From positions 1 through 60,637 of the IMG/VR virus record IMGVR_UViG_3300028854_000022: a DNA stretch of 60,637 nucleotides; one strand, written 5' to 3'. This DNA is from a virus. A model generated the notes under the pieces. The model had not been told where the DNA came from, ran no database searches, and saw only the letters and a list, made by a program, of their open reading frames with translations. Both the position numbers and the translations under genes were made by a program. Below, in pieces: positions 14,280 to 22,971 of this stretch (position 1 is the stretch's first letter; every line of letters begins with the position of its first letter).

Positions 14280-15779
14280 GTGAATTTTAAAACATATTCG
14301 TCCGTTTGGCCTTGCACTCGCTGAATACGCTTTTTGGGACTGAAATTGGACCTTTCCCTGAAATACTGGTGGCCAGATAACATTGAAATCTGTGAATGCT
14401 GCCCCGGTTCCGGTCTTACTTATTTTGGTCATTACCTGAATCATATTTGACCTAGCTAAGATAGCTTTGAAAAATTCGGTAACTAAATCTTCTTGCTCAT
14501 TAAGGTGAGCAGTTACTAAATGAGCAACTACCGTAAGAAGATGCAACCCGACAGTATAATTAGGACTTGTGGTAACTGGGTTATAAATTTTATTGGCCAA
14601 CAATTTTTGCAGCTTTTTAGTTACGTCGGTTTTAACAAGATTGGGATCATCAATGGCCGCCTTAATTTTAATCAAATCAGCGGCGTCAATAATTCCATAC
14701 ATAACACCTAATTCAAGTGGACCATCAATTGCGGATTTATTCTTTAAAAGATTAATTACATTAAATAGATATTTGTATTTTTTCTTTTTAACAAGATCTT
14801 TAAATCTTTCAGGATTTTTTTCAATTACCGAGGATAAACTTGTAATGCTAGCAGCGGCGCCGCCTTTAGAATTTTTTGAACTAATACCTAATTTTGTATC
14901 AGCGTCAATGTTTAAATAACTATCTACCAACTGTTCGTTGCCTGCCATCGGAAAAGAGCAGGTTTTAATCTTTGCCCAGCTTGATCCCATTGGCTTCAAT
15001 AATTGTTCCTCAACTTGTTGGTATGCGCCGGATATAAAATGACCGGTCATTAATGCAATCGGAGCCCCGGTTTCACCTAAATCAACTTCATATGAACTAA
15101 TATACTGGGCTGCATTTGCAATAGGACTTGAAAACCCGACTTGAATATTCTTAAGAAGTTTGGGCACCTGCTCAATTACTTCTAAAGGAAGTTCGGTATG
15201 GGTTATAATATTTTCGTCAATTTGTTCCAATAGATCGTCAATTGTAAATCTCGCATCGACCCCAACAACGGTTAATGGTTTAAGATTTAATTCAGATTTT
15301 TGTTGAGCATCATTTGATAATGCAAACCCGGTATCTCGAGCGAAATTGCTATTGCTCCAATAAAATGGGATTGCACTCGGACTCTTGGATACAAATAGTT
15401 TTACAAACGCAACTTTTTGATTACGGCTATTTGTCCAGAGAGTAATCATTGCCGCTCTTCCCGCAGTATTCGTAATATGCCAATTGGCGGGTAAAATTTT
15501 TGCGGTGATTTTATATTGTTCCAATGCATCCATTACTTTTTGCTGCCCGGTCTTTAATAATTTTTTCTGCTCGCCTAAAGGCAGCAATCTTGCTTTAGCC
15601 GGAAGGCTGGAAACATCATCATTTGCATAAAACAATCCAGTCTCGGGAAGAAGATAATTTCCGATTGCCGTTAAAACTTCTCCTTCCTTATTTGAAACCG
15701 TAATAGTTTTGCCCGCTGCGGCTTCCTGGGTTCTTACAAAAATTCCTCGACTCGATTCAAACAATTCAAAGTATCGCAT
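14277..15779 (-). CDS. Probable packaged effector, 500 aa (nuclease-like?)
   Basis: N-terminus MRYFELFESSRG resembles the T4 capsid-targeting sequence (Alt begins MELITELF). No known full-length family recognised. Around residues 275-305, VDSYLNIDADTKLGISSKN followed by SKGGAAASI has a D...xSSK arrangement with a glycine turn. That could be a PD-(D/E)xK nuclease core, although it is far from proof. A helical Lys-rich region follows (KDLVKKKKYKYLFN). It is first in the minus-strand block before an ART-like gene and a nucleotidyltransferase with similar N-termini, supporting a shared delivery route. Confidence 0.55.
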   Translation of the reverse strand: MRYFELFESSRGIFVRTQEAAAGKTITVSNKEGEVLTAIGNYLLPETGLFYANDDVSSLPAKARLLPLGEQKKLLKTGQQKVMDALEQYKITAKILPANWHITNTAGRAAMITLWTNSRNQKVAFVKLFVSKSPSAIPFYWSNSNFARDTGFALSNDAQQKSELNLKPLTVVGVDARFTIDDLLEQIDENIITHTELPLEVIEQVPKLLKNIQVGFSSPIANAAQYISSYEVDLGETGAPIALMTGHFISGAYQQVEEQLLKPMGSSWAKIKTCSFPMAGNEQLVDSYLNIDADTKLGISSKNSKGGAAASITSLSSVIEKNPERFKDLVKKKKYKYLFNVINLLKNKSAIDGPLELGVMYGIIDAADLIKIKAAIDDPNLVKTDVTKKLQKLLANKIYNPVTTSPNYTVGLHLLTVVAHLVTAHLNEQEDLVTEFFKAILARSNMIQVMTKISKTGTGAAFTDFNVIWPPVFQGKVQFQSQKAYSASARPNGRICFKIH

Positions 15780-15791
15780 ATTAGTATTTAC

Positions 15792-16379
15792 CTAGAATAT
15801 ACCTAATTTTTTCAAAACCCGTGCGGCGCCATCTGTATATACTTTCAACGCATAATAGTCACCATGTATTAATATTTCATTCCCCGAGTTAACCGCATTG
15901 ACAAAATTTTTATTCTTTAATCCAAAAATAGAAATTGTTGCCGACGCATCAGCTCTGCTAGCAAGTAAAGGACCATGCGGGGTATTAATCCAGGACATAT
16001 ATTTTCGTTTCTTACTCCATGTAAACGAGAATCCATCACAAGGAAAAATTATATACAATTCTCCAAAATTTTTAGCTTGCATATAATCGGCAATGCAAAA
16101 CATACTATTACTTCGTAATGCAGTAAACCCCATTATTCTTAGGCATGAATCAAGATAGAGTTGTTGCTCTTTTGACATACCTCTGGGCGTTCTATGTTCC
16201 GGCGAGTGGCTGGTAAATGAAAATTCGGTGTGGTTATAAATTCCGGAAAACAAAAGATTCTGACATACATTAAATGACTTGATAGCCGTAGAACAATTGT
16301 CTTGAATATTATTTGCTACCATTTCTGCCATCTCCAATCGTTCCAGAGGAGTTGAGTTCTCAATTTCGCATATTTTCAT
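15792..16379 (-). CDS. ART-like paralogue, degenerate active site, 195 aa
   Basis: Starts MKICEIENST (capsid-targeting-like). Family landmarks: ALRSNSM near residue 94, the IIFPCDGFSFTWS block, and SGNEILIHGDYYAL near the C-terminus. The catalytic-Arg position is altered: LLFSGI instead of LYRGI. It may be inactive or a decoy. The start overlaps the stop of the nucleotidyltransferase gene by 4 bases (ATGA). Confidence 0.65.
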   Translation of the reverse strand: MKICEIENSTPLERLEMAEMVANNIQDNCSTAIKSFNVCQNLLFSGIYNHTEFSFTSHSPEHRTPRGMSKEQQLYLDSCLRIMGFTALRSNSMFCIADYMQAKNFGELYIIFPCDGFSFTWSKKRKYMSWINTPHGPLLASRADASATISIFGLKNKNFVNAVNSGNEILIHGDYYALKVYTDGAARVLKKLGIF

Positions 16380-17086
16380 ATCGATCTCAAATCAACTCCG
16401 ACTTCTGCCAATACCGCAGGATAAGCAAATCGAAGTTTTTCCTCTTTTTTAGGATCATTTTTCAATGCAGCCATTATACTTTCAACTGACTCAATATCTT
16501 TTCTCGTTGCTTTAGCATTCAATAATTTTTTCGCAATGAAATCTGGATTATTGCCATTTTTAAGAAGTTTCTTTGTGTCAAGAGTAGTTAATCCTTCCTG
16601 CTCTTGATATCGTAAATTCATCGACTTTGCAAGATTATATAATAGCTTATTCTTTACTAGATTTTTATATTTACTATCAGGATTCGCACGAATTGCCCAT
16701 CTCGCAAATTCAATGTCGGATACAAACATTAAATCTACCTGAACGAAACCATTTTTCGGGTTGCCAGAGATCGGGCAACGCATCGTTACACTACTGCCTA
16801 ATTTTTTTGCAGGCATAACGGCCGTCATATTATGAGCATCTGTCCATTGTCTGATAGTAACTAATAATTCATCTTTAGTTATTTCCGACCTATCAACTGC
16901 TAGATCGATATCTCCACTCGTTTCTTTAATACCCGTTGATCCGAGCATGTTATTCAAAAGCGAGAGACCGGTAATACCCTCTAGAAAAGCGACCGTAGGT
17001 TTTACTTGGGCTCTAGCAATACGAATTACAGCTAAGTCGCCAACAAAGGCATTACCACCCTCAAATAATAATTCTGCAATTTTCAT
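16376..17086 (-). CDS. Nucleotidyltransferase-fold protein, 236 aa
   Basis: N-terminus MKIAELLFEGG fits the capsid-targeting-like pattern. The NTase core is visible: LLGSTGIKETSGDIDLAVD near residues 47-65 (G-S...D-x-D) and the third carboxylate in VQVDLMFV near residue 120. Such domains transfer NMP to RNA or protein (as in MNT/AbiEii toxins) or modify small molecules. Its overlap with the ART-like gene and its N-terminus suggest an injected effector. An AATAAATA sequence lies just upstream. Substrate unknown. Confidence 0.7.
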   Translation of the reverse strand: MKIAELLFEGGNAFVGDLAVIRIARAQVKPTVAFLEGITGLSLLNNMLGSTGIKETSGDIDLAVDRSEITKDELLVTIRQWTDAHNMTAVMPAKKLGSSVTMRCPISGNPKNGFVQVDLMFVSDIEFARWAIRANPDSKYKNLVKNKLLYNLAKSMNLRYQEQEGLTTLDTKKLLKNGNNPDFIAKKLLNAKATRKDIESVESIMAALKNDPKKEEKLRFAYPAVLAEVGVDLRSI

Positions 17087-17119
17087 ATAAGTATTTATTT
17101 CAATGTGCTATAATATTAC

Positions 17120-17959
17120 ATGAGCAAAATACAAGTATATCAAATATGTTATCTAAAGGAACAACTGGAAAAAGTTAAATTGCCGTTTGTTCCCTATAAT
17201 AATTTAGAAAATTTGCATCCCGAATTATGTGAATACCAATCTTTTGAACCAGGACAGACATATGCATTACAGCACGGATTAGATCTATGGGGATTTGTTA
17301 GTCCAAAGTTTGAAGCAAAGACTAATATTACTGGCCAGCAATTTATCGATTTTATCGAAATAGATCCGAATCGAGCCGATGTCTATTTTATTAATCCAAC
17401 TCCGATTAATGAAAGTCTATCTCCTAGTGTAATTACTCAAGGCGAGAATTGTCATCCCGGACTAAAAGATTTGATTCAACGAAATCTTAATAAGATGCAC
17501 ATATCTGTAGATTTAAATAAACTTTGGATGGATTCAGAGACATTCGCGCTTTGTAATTATTTTGTTGGAAATAAAATATTTTGGAAACAGTATATTGATT
17601 TTTTAAAGTTTTTTATCGATATGGTAAAAACGGATTCAGCCGATTACGATATGATGTTTAAAACCGCCGCTCATTATGGACCTAACGCCGCACTCCCTTA
17701 TTTTACCTTTGTCGTAGAACGGCTGTTTAGTGTCTTTATTAATACAAATCATAATATAAAGGTAGAACATTACCGTTATACACGGGATGAATTACTAAAT
17801 AAAACAAAATTGCCGCCTCATATCTTAGATGAACTGCGCTCGTTGTCCGACATAAAAACCGCGGCAATCTCCGGTGGGCGCCATGAATTATTAGAACATT
17901 ATATTTTTTATAGAAATCGATTGGCGCAGGCTAATCCATATCTTTTCAATTTGGAGTAA
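17120..17959 (+). CDS. Glycosyltransferase-like protein, 279 aa
   Basis: I recognise the general style of a phage/bacterial surface-sugar protein: ALQHGLDLWGFVSPKFEAKT near residues 55-75, then FINPTPI and a long helical C-terminal half ending LAQANPYLFNLE. Not assigned to a named family with certainty. It is followed one base later by another GT-like gene, so the pair likely acts together, perhaps on virion or host glycans. A TGTGCTATAAT extended -10 lies just before the ATG. Confidence 0.45.
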   Translation: MSKIQVYQICYLKEQLEKVKLPFVPYNNLENLHPELCEYQSFEPGQTYALQHGLDLWGFVSPKFEAKTNITGQQFIDFIEIDPNRADVYFINPTPINESLSPSVITQGENCHPGLKDLIQRNLNKMHISVDLNKLWMDSETFALCNYFVGNKIFWKQYIDFLKFFIDMVKTDSADYDMMFKTAAHYGPNAALPYFTFVVERLFSVFINTNHNIKVEHYRYTRDELLNKTKLPPHILDELRSLSDIKTAAISGGRHELLEHYIFYRNRLAQANPYLFNLE

Positions 17960-17960
17960 T

Positions 17961-18683
17961 ATGATCAAAACTTTATTTTTAATCGGTAGCGCATTGCATA
18001 CCAAGCATGGTGTCTATTCTGCCGAACAACGATTAGAGCAAACTATTAATACATTAAAAAGTGTGAAAGATAAAATTCCCGATGCGCAAATTATTCTTTC
18101 CGAAAGCAGTGGGGAAAGCAGTATTACAGAAGAAGAATCTGCAATTCTTAAACCGTATCTATTAGGACTTATTAATTATAATACCGATATCCAGGTTCAA
18201 CAAATTTATAAATCAACCGATAATTGGGATGTTGTAAAATCGTATACAGAATTACTTGTAACTGGTAAGACCTTAGATTTTGTAGTTAGCCGGCCGAAAT
18301 TATTAGAAAATATTGATCGAGTATTTAAATTGAGTGGAAGGTATTTTTTATCCGACGGGTTCTCAGTGGAAACGTTTGAACATAGGAACAAATATATGTT
18401 TGCCGCCCGAAGAAATAGCCAATTTCCAGCACAGGTTACCGGTGGGTTAAATTTTCAGTTTATGTCGAGATTGTGGAGTTGGCCGGCTGATCGAACAGCG
18501 TTGGTCTTTTATCGGTATAATCTAATGTTAGAAGAATTTAGTAGTGCATTAGAAATTGGACAATATAAAGATATTGAGCACCTATTGTTCAGATATTTCG
18601 GCAATCATCCTAATACCTTAGAGTTATCAAAAATAGGCGTTAGCGGAAATCTAGGGCCAAACGGAATTAAAGTCACAGACTAA
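17961..18683 (+). CDS. Glycosyltransferase-like protein, 240 aa
   Basis: The N-terminus is a beta strand and loop, TLFLIGSALHTKHGVYSAEQRLEQT, then VKDKIPDAQIILSESSG, like the start of GT-A folds. The DRVFKLSGRYFLSDGF block near residue 115 resembles the KxSGRY motif of sugar transferases of unknown specificity. Forms an operon with the preceding gene. Confidence 0.5.
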   Translation: MIKTLFLIGSALHTKHGVYSAEQRLEQTINTLKSVKDKIPDAQIILSESSGESSITEEESAILKPYLLGLINYNTDIQVQQIYKSTDNWDVVKSYTELLVTGKTLDFVVSRPKLLENIDRVFKLSGRYFLSDGFSVETFEHRNKYMFAARRNSQFPAQVTGGLNFQFMSRLWSWPADRTALVFYRYNLMLEEFSSALEIGQYKDIEHLLFRYFGNHPNTLELSKIGVSGNLGPNGIKVTD

Positions 18684-18684
18684 G

Positions 18685-18706
18685 GAAGGAGCCAATTGGC
18701 TCCTTC
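18685..18706. terminator. Hairpin terminator
   Basis: Perfect palindrome GAAGGAGCCAA/TTGGCTCCTTC between converging genes; the T-tract is weak, so termination efficiency is uncertain. Confidence 0.55.
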
Positions 18707-18725
18707 ACTTGTCTTATATAGCAAA

Positions 18726-19271
18726 TTACTTGCGGGAAAATTCTTCAACACCCAATTTATGCAATGCTTCTGTGACTGCTCTAATTTGCTGACGGCAATC
18801 GTCGAGCGAGTCATGACTAGCCGGATATTCTTGTGTAGTCGTCAATGCACGTAATGTTCTGCTATCTGTTACACGCCAATACTGCCAAGGAATATTCTTG
18901 CTGTGTTCTCGATATAAATTATCAAGCATTGGAAAATCAACTGCGATTCCTTGTGCCCAAAGTCGGTCCTTATTCCATACAAATTTGGTTAACTGGGCTA
19001 GTGCATGTTCAACTGATACCCGTCCGGTATCGCTGAAAATCTTTTCAATAACCGATGGATCTTGCTTGGCCCACCACTCTAGAGTTGCGGGATCTTCATA
19101 ACGATTCTCCTGATCGTCTAAAGACAGCAATAAATCTAAGGTTGGATTATCTGATAAATCTGCTGTATAATCAAACGGATCAAATGCTACCGCAGAAATT
19201 GATAATACTTTCGCATTTGGAATAGTTCCACAGGTCTCGAGATCGAGCATAATATTTGTATAATTCTTCAT
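18726..19271 (-). CDS. dexA: DexA-like 3'-5' exonuclease, 181 aa
   Basis: Start at the ATG at 19271 (MKNYTNIMLDLETCGT). The longer frame upstream is hydrophobic non-coding sequence containing a promoter. Exo I is MLDLET (residues 8-13), Exo II AVDFPMLDNLY, Exo III HDSLDDCRQQI (H-x4-D), so the enzyme is DEDDh. T4 DexA removes 3' ends of DNA and is partly redundant with the polymerase exonuclease. The WWAKQDPSVI and ATLEWW phrases fit this phage/plasmid exonuclease subgroup. Confidence 0.85.
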   Translation of the reverse strand: MKNYTNIMLDLETCGTIPNAKVLSISAVAFDPFDYTADLSDNPTLDLLLSLDDQENRYEDPATLEWWAKQDPSVIEKIFSDTGRVSVEHALAQLTKFVWNKDRLWAQGIAVDFPMLDNLYREHSKNIPWQYWRVTDSRTLRALTTTQEYPASHDSLDDCRQQIRAVTEALHKLGVEEFSRK

Positions 19272-19277
19272 GTTTTT

Positions 19278-19307
19278 ATTATACATTATATTTCTAATAA
19301 AAGTCAA
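19278..19307 (-). promoter_or_regulatory. Sigma70-type promoter
   Basis: Minus strand TTGACT - 18 bases - TATAAT, 7 bases before the dexA ATG. It overlaps the region upstream of the divergent ART-like gene at 19318. Confidence 0.6.
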
Positions 19308-19317
19308 TAAATATAAT

Positions 19318-19965
19318 ATGCGACTAAATAAATTAATGAAACCATTTAAAGATTTTGAAAAAGAGAATCCGGATGACTTATGGGATGAAACGCATGGCGG
19401 GCAAAAAGTATACAACTCTCCTACTAGAGAAATAATGAATTTTATTGATAAGCACTGTAAAAAAGCTGTTACAGCCATGCAAGATACGCAAACATTTTTA
19501 TATCGTCGAATAGGGTATGATGTTGGCGTACCCAATGTATTTCATGGTATAACGCCGACAGCGCGTGAATCATACAGCGCGGAATATGATCAACCGCTGT
19601 TAGATAAAATATTACAACAGTGTGGATTTTCTTCATTACGCTCAAATAGCATCTGTTGCACGGGCAGCAATACAGATTTATACGGATTCGGTAAATTATA
19701 TCATATTTTTCCCGTTAAGGGTTTTGATTTTACATGGAGTCCAAAAATTGAAGATATTGGAGCAAATAACGAATTGGCAAGTTCGTTGGCACGCGAAAAG
19801 CTAGTTAGTTCTCCAAAAAAATTTGTTAAATACTGGCAATTCTCAAAAAATAATTTTGCAATGGCTCTGCACAGTAAAAATGAAATTACTATTCATGGTC
19901 AATATATCGCATTGGCCGATAAGTATCATACCGAACTAGTAAAACGATTTGGTATAGGAATATAA
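19318..19965 (+). CDS. ADP-ribosyltransferase-like protein, 215 aa
   Basis: First of three adjacent paralogues. Start at MRLNKLMKPFKDFE, preceded by AATAAATA. Proposed R-S-E active site: Arg63 in FLYRRI, Ser111 in SLRSNSI, and Glu189 in SKNEITIHGQY, matching the order LYRG / S-x-S / E-beta-strand of arginine-type ARTs such as T4 Alt and Mod proteins. A YGFGKLYHIFPVKGF-DFTWS block, diagnostic of this paralogue set, lies between. Substrate unknown. The Gly of LYRG is Arg here. ART assignment is inference from motif order; a different fold with the same landmarks is possible. Confidence 0.6.
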   Translation: MRLNKLMKPFKDFEKENPDDLWDETHGGQKVYNSPTREIMNFIDKHCKKAVTAMQDTQTFLYRRIGYDVGVPNVFHGITPTARESYSAEYDQPLLDKILQQCGFSSLRSNSICCTGSNTDLYGFGKLYHIFPVKGFDFTWSPKIEDIGANNELASSLAREKLVSSPKKFVKYWQFSKNNFAMALHSKNEITIHGQYIALADKYHTELVKRFGIGI

Positions 19966-20639
19966 TGAAAATATTCGAATTATTGAAACCAATTGAAGAC
20001 GAGGATAACCTCGATGTTTGGACCAACGGGTTTGGTGGTTTTAAAAATTACGAGCAAGAAAAATTGGAACATGTTTTCGAATTTATATCTAAACATTGTA
20101 GTCAGGCCGTAAAAGATATGCAATCAAAGAATAAATTTTTATATCGCGGAATTAACGCGCCCTCGCCGACTATTTTTCTGGGGGCGACCCCGGTTACGCG
20201 GGAACCGTATGGTATGGGAAAAGATCAACAATGGATATTAGATAAAATATTTAAGCTAACAGGATTTATTTCATTAAGAAGAAATTCAATATGTGCAACT
20301 ACCAAACCCGATGAATATGTAAATTTTGGAAAAATATATTATATTTTTCCGGTGAATGGATTTAATTTTACCTGGAGCAAAATTATAAAAGATGTAGGTG
20401 GTAATAATGAAATTTATAATGAGCTGAAAAAATTATATAATTCCTATATAGGAATTAATCGATTAGACCAGGATGCCGCAAATAAATTTATTAAAAAGTG
20501 GGACTTTCGAAATAATAATTTCGATCAAGCTCTTTGGGTAGGTAATGAAATTACAATTAATGGGCAATATGTTGCTATTAAATCATCAGATTATCCATAT
20601 ATCTATGCAGTTAAAGAATATTTTGGGATAACAGGCTAG
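19965..20639 (+). CDS. ADP-ribosyltransferase-like protein, 224 aa
   Basis: Best-preserved copy: R61 (FLYRGI), S108 (SLRRNSI), E195 (VGNEITINGQY). N-terminus MKIFELLKPIE is closest to the T4 Alt-type capsid-targeting sequence, and a KxIE/xxE end could be the prohead-protease cut. It overlaps the previous gene by one base (TAATG), so the three copies are translationally coupled. Confidence 0.65.
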   Translation: MKIFELLKPIEDEDNLDVWTNGFGGFKNYEQEKLEHVFEFISKHCSQAVKDMQSKNKFLYRGINAPSPTIFLGATPVTREPYGMGKDQQWILDKIFKLTGFISLRRNSICATTKPDEYVNFGKIYYIFPVNGFNFTWSKIIKDVGGNNEIYNELKKLYNSYIGINRLDQDAANKFIKKWDFRNNNFDQALWVGNEITINGQYVAIKSSDYPYIYAVKEYFGITG

Positions 20640-20644
20640 GTACA

Positions 20645-21313
20645 ATGAAAATATACGAAATAATAAATCCGAGTGACATTAATACCAGTACAGTAGATGA
20701 CTGGGCCGATAACTACGGTGGCATTAAAAATTACAACTCAGAAAAATTAGAAAAAGTTCTCGATTTTATAACAACACATTGTGATGTACTACCTATTATG
20801 CAGAAGAATAATACCTTTTTATATCGGGGTATTGGAGGTATCAGTAACCGGCCTGTTATTTTCCACGGGCTTACACCCATAAGTAGGTTGTCCATATGGG
20901 CTAGCCCATATGGACAACAACTCTTGGATCATATATTTGAATTGAATAACTTTCCCGCCCTACGAAAAAATTCTATTTGTACCACGTCGAAAGTGGAAAT
21001 GTCATTTGGAGCAACTTATTTAATTTTTCCGTTGACAGGTTTTAATTTTACCTGGAGTGCAAGAATTAAGGATATCGGAAGTAATTCCAATCTATATTGG
21101 GAACTAAAAGATTTTAATGATTCGAGAAGAATAGATGCTATCACCCGTGATGAAGCTAAAAAATTTGTTGATAAATGGGAATTTTTCGGCAATAAGCATT
21201 TTGATATGGCTCTTAGAATTGGAAACGAAATAATAATCAATGGCCAATACATCGCTATTAGTGGGTCGTTGTATGGCGAGGCAGCTAGAAAATATTTTGG
21301 CATAACAGACTAG
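20645..21313 (+). CDS. ADP-ribosyltransferase-like protein, 222 aa
   Basis: N-terminus MKIYEIINPSDI. Landmarks: FLYRGIGG, ALRKNSI, LIFPLTGFNFTWS, and RIGNEIIINGQYIAI. Residues 24-60 (DNYGGIKNYNSEKLEKV) align closely with the preceding copy (NGFGGFKNYEQEKLEHV), indicating recent tandem duplication. It contains an unusual perfect 32-base palindrome in codons for LSIWASPYGQQ. Confidence 0.65.
   Translation: MKIYEIINPSDINTSTVDDWADNYGGIKNYNSEKLEKVLDFITTHCDVLPIMQKNNTFLYRGIGGISNRPVIFHGLTPISRLSIWASPYGQQLLDHIFELNNFPALRKNSICTTSKVEMSFGATYLIFPLTGFNFTWSARIKDIGSNSNLYWELKDFNDSRRIDAITRDEAKKFVDKWEFFGNKHFDMALRIGNEIIINGQYIAISGSLYGEAARKYFGITD
20887..20918. repeat. Perfect 32-bp palindrome within a coding region
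   Basis: GTTGTCCATATGGGC-TA-GCCCATATGGACAAC (arms of 15, centre TA). It encodes a loop between the Arg and Ser motifs of the third ART-like copy and is absent at the matching position of the other copies. Confidence 0.9.
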
Positions 21314-21326
21314 ACTAAATATTAAT

Positions 21327-22016
21327 ATGAAAATATCTGAAGCGATTTTAAATGAGGGCGTCCACGATAATTTTAACTTTAAGGCTATATTTTTAGTCGG
21401 GTCGCCCGGTAGTGGAAAAACTACCATTGAAAAAGAATTTGGTCTCGAGACCCGAGGATTCAAACAATTAGATATAGATCGAACCAAACTACATTTAAAA
21501 ACATTATCAGATTATGAGACAGCCGGTAAAACTACCGAAAAACGTTTTAATCTATGGGCCAATGATTATTTAGGATTAATTATTAATACTACCGGAAGAA
21601 ATGCAGACGTAATAATTCGATTGAACAAAAAATTAAAAGAATGTTATTATCAAACATTCATGATATTTGTAGACGTTGACGAATCTATTGCAAGAGCGAG
21701 AATAGAATCAAGATATCAAACGGCACTAGATCGTGCAGATAAACGCAAAGTAGACCTTGATTATTTCCAGGAAGCATATTCTTCTGTTAAACAGAATATA
21801 GCATTATATGAATTATTATTTGGGCGATATTTTTCGTTAGTACAGAATAATGAAAATATGATTGATCAAGATCTAGATATTGCCCGCAGAAAATTAAATA
21901 ATTTCCTGCTGTCTCCAAATAGTCCAGAAGCGCAATCTATTATGAAGGGTGTTAAAACAAAAGCTATTGCGGGAATAGGTAGAAAATATCCAAAACTTTC
22001 TGGTAGGCGGCCCTAA
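21327..22016 (+). CDS. Zeta-toxin-like P-loop kinase, 229 aa
   Basis: N-terminus MKISEAILNEG (capsid-targeting-like). Walker A GSPGSGKTT near residues 26-34. An Asp in KQLDIDRTKL lies where zeta toxins place the catalytic base. MIFVDVDESIARARIESRYQ forms a lid Arg region. Zeta-type kinases phosphorylate UDP-N-acetylglucosamine; other phage proteins of this shape act on proteins or nucleic acid. The late-like ACTAAATA sequence upstream and position after the ART trio suggest co-delivery. Confidence 0.65.
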   Translation: MKISEAILNEGVHDNFNFKAIFLVGSPGSGKTTIEKEFGLETRGFKQLDIDRTKLHLKTLSDYETAGKTTEKRFNLWANDYLGLIINTTGRNADVIIRLNKKLKECYYQTFMIFVDVDESIARARIESRYQTALDRADKRKVDLDYFQEAYSSVKQNIALYELLFGRYFSLVQNNENMIDQDLDIARRKLNNFLLSPNSPEAQSIMKGVKTKAIAGIGRKYPKLSGRRP

Positions 22017-22938
22017 TTAATATTAAGAAAATATTGACCCAATGCTTCATTAAATTTATTTGACTCTACTGCTACGTACGAACCGTGAATCATAACTTCG
22101 TGATCTAATTTAATCGCGGTATCTAGCCGAGTTTTCAATAATTTATTCAGTTTGACAAATTGTTGGGATGCAATTTTTGGATTAAGTGAATTTGATATTA
22201 GTCTATTAATTTTTGCTCTTAATTCGGGTGTAAAATAATGACGAACTTCTTCAACAGTTGCCGATAATTTTGCAGCAATTTGCATAAACTTTCTTAACTG
22301 GGCAAGATCATAAAAATAGCCATCTCCGCTACCGCCCCACGTAAAAGGCTTAACATATATTTCCACAGCATTTTTTATAGCAATATTTGCAAGGGTTGCC
22401 TTGTGTGTATCGTCTCGGGTACTATAATAGATGTCGTTAAAAATATTTCGCAGGGCACTATAATTCGGGGATAAGAAGCGCGGTTGAATAACCCAATCAA
22501 GATGCTCTAGGTATACTCAAATCCATTAATAGGAAAAATAATATATGGATCGCCATATGTCAACGCATTCTGCTCTTCTCCAGTGCAAAAAATACTATTT
22601 GATCGTAGTGCTTTAAATCCTTGCAATGTTAAATATTCATCGACTATTAACTGAACCGCTGGATCGGTATCTCTAGAACGTCGGTCATTGCGTGGGCTGC
22701 CTAAAAAAATTTTTGAAGGCGAATCATAAGTTTTAATTCCTCGATATAAAAATCTATTGGCGGCTTTGGCCGATGCTAAAAATTCGGAGCAATGTTCTTC
22801 GATAAATTTGCACACTTGTATAAGTCTGTTTCTATCAACCCTAGAATACGTTGAAAAAAGATTGGCTTGAATTTCGGGGGCCTGTCCTCTCGGAAAACTT
22901 GTCGTTTCGCCTGGATTAAGTTCTGGAAAAGTTGTCAT
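22013..22938 (-). pseudogene. ADP-ribosyltransferase-like gene interrupted by a frameshift
   Basis: The first frame (22938 to 22507) has FLYRGI, ALRSNSI and IIFPINGFEYT, then a TAG. Shifting back one base, the frame stays open from YLEHLDWVIQP through TWGGSGDGYF and DHEVMIHGSYVAV to a stop at 22013, so the complete R-S-E set is split across frames. The overlap between frames is GAGTATACC, with no obvious slippery heptamer, favouring a 1-base deletion or a sequence error over programmed slippage. It would encode about 308 aa, longer than its paralogues (195-224 aa). The N-terminus lacks the MKIxEL pattern. Confidence 0.65.
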
Positions 22939-22943
22939 ATAGA

Positions 22944-22951
22944 TATTTATG
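22944..22951 (-). promoter_or_regulatory. Late promoter variant (CATAAATA)
   Basis: Minus strand, 6 bases upstream of the ATG at 22938 of the frameshifted ART-like gene. Confidence 0.45.
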
Positions 22952-22971
22952 CGATGAGGTAATTCGGTGAA

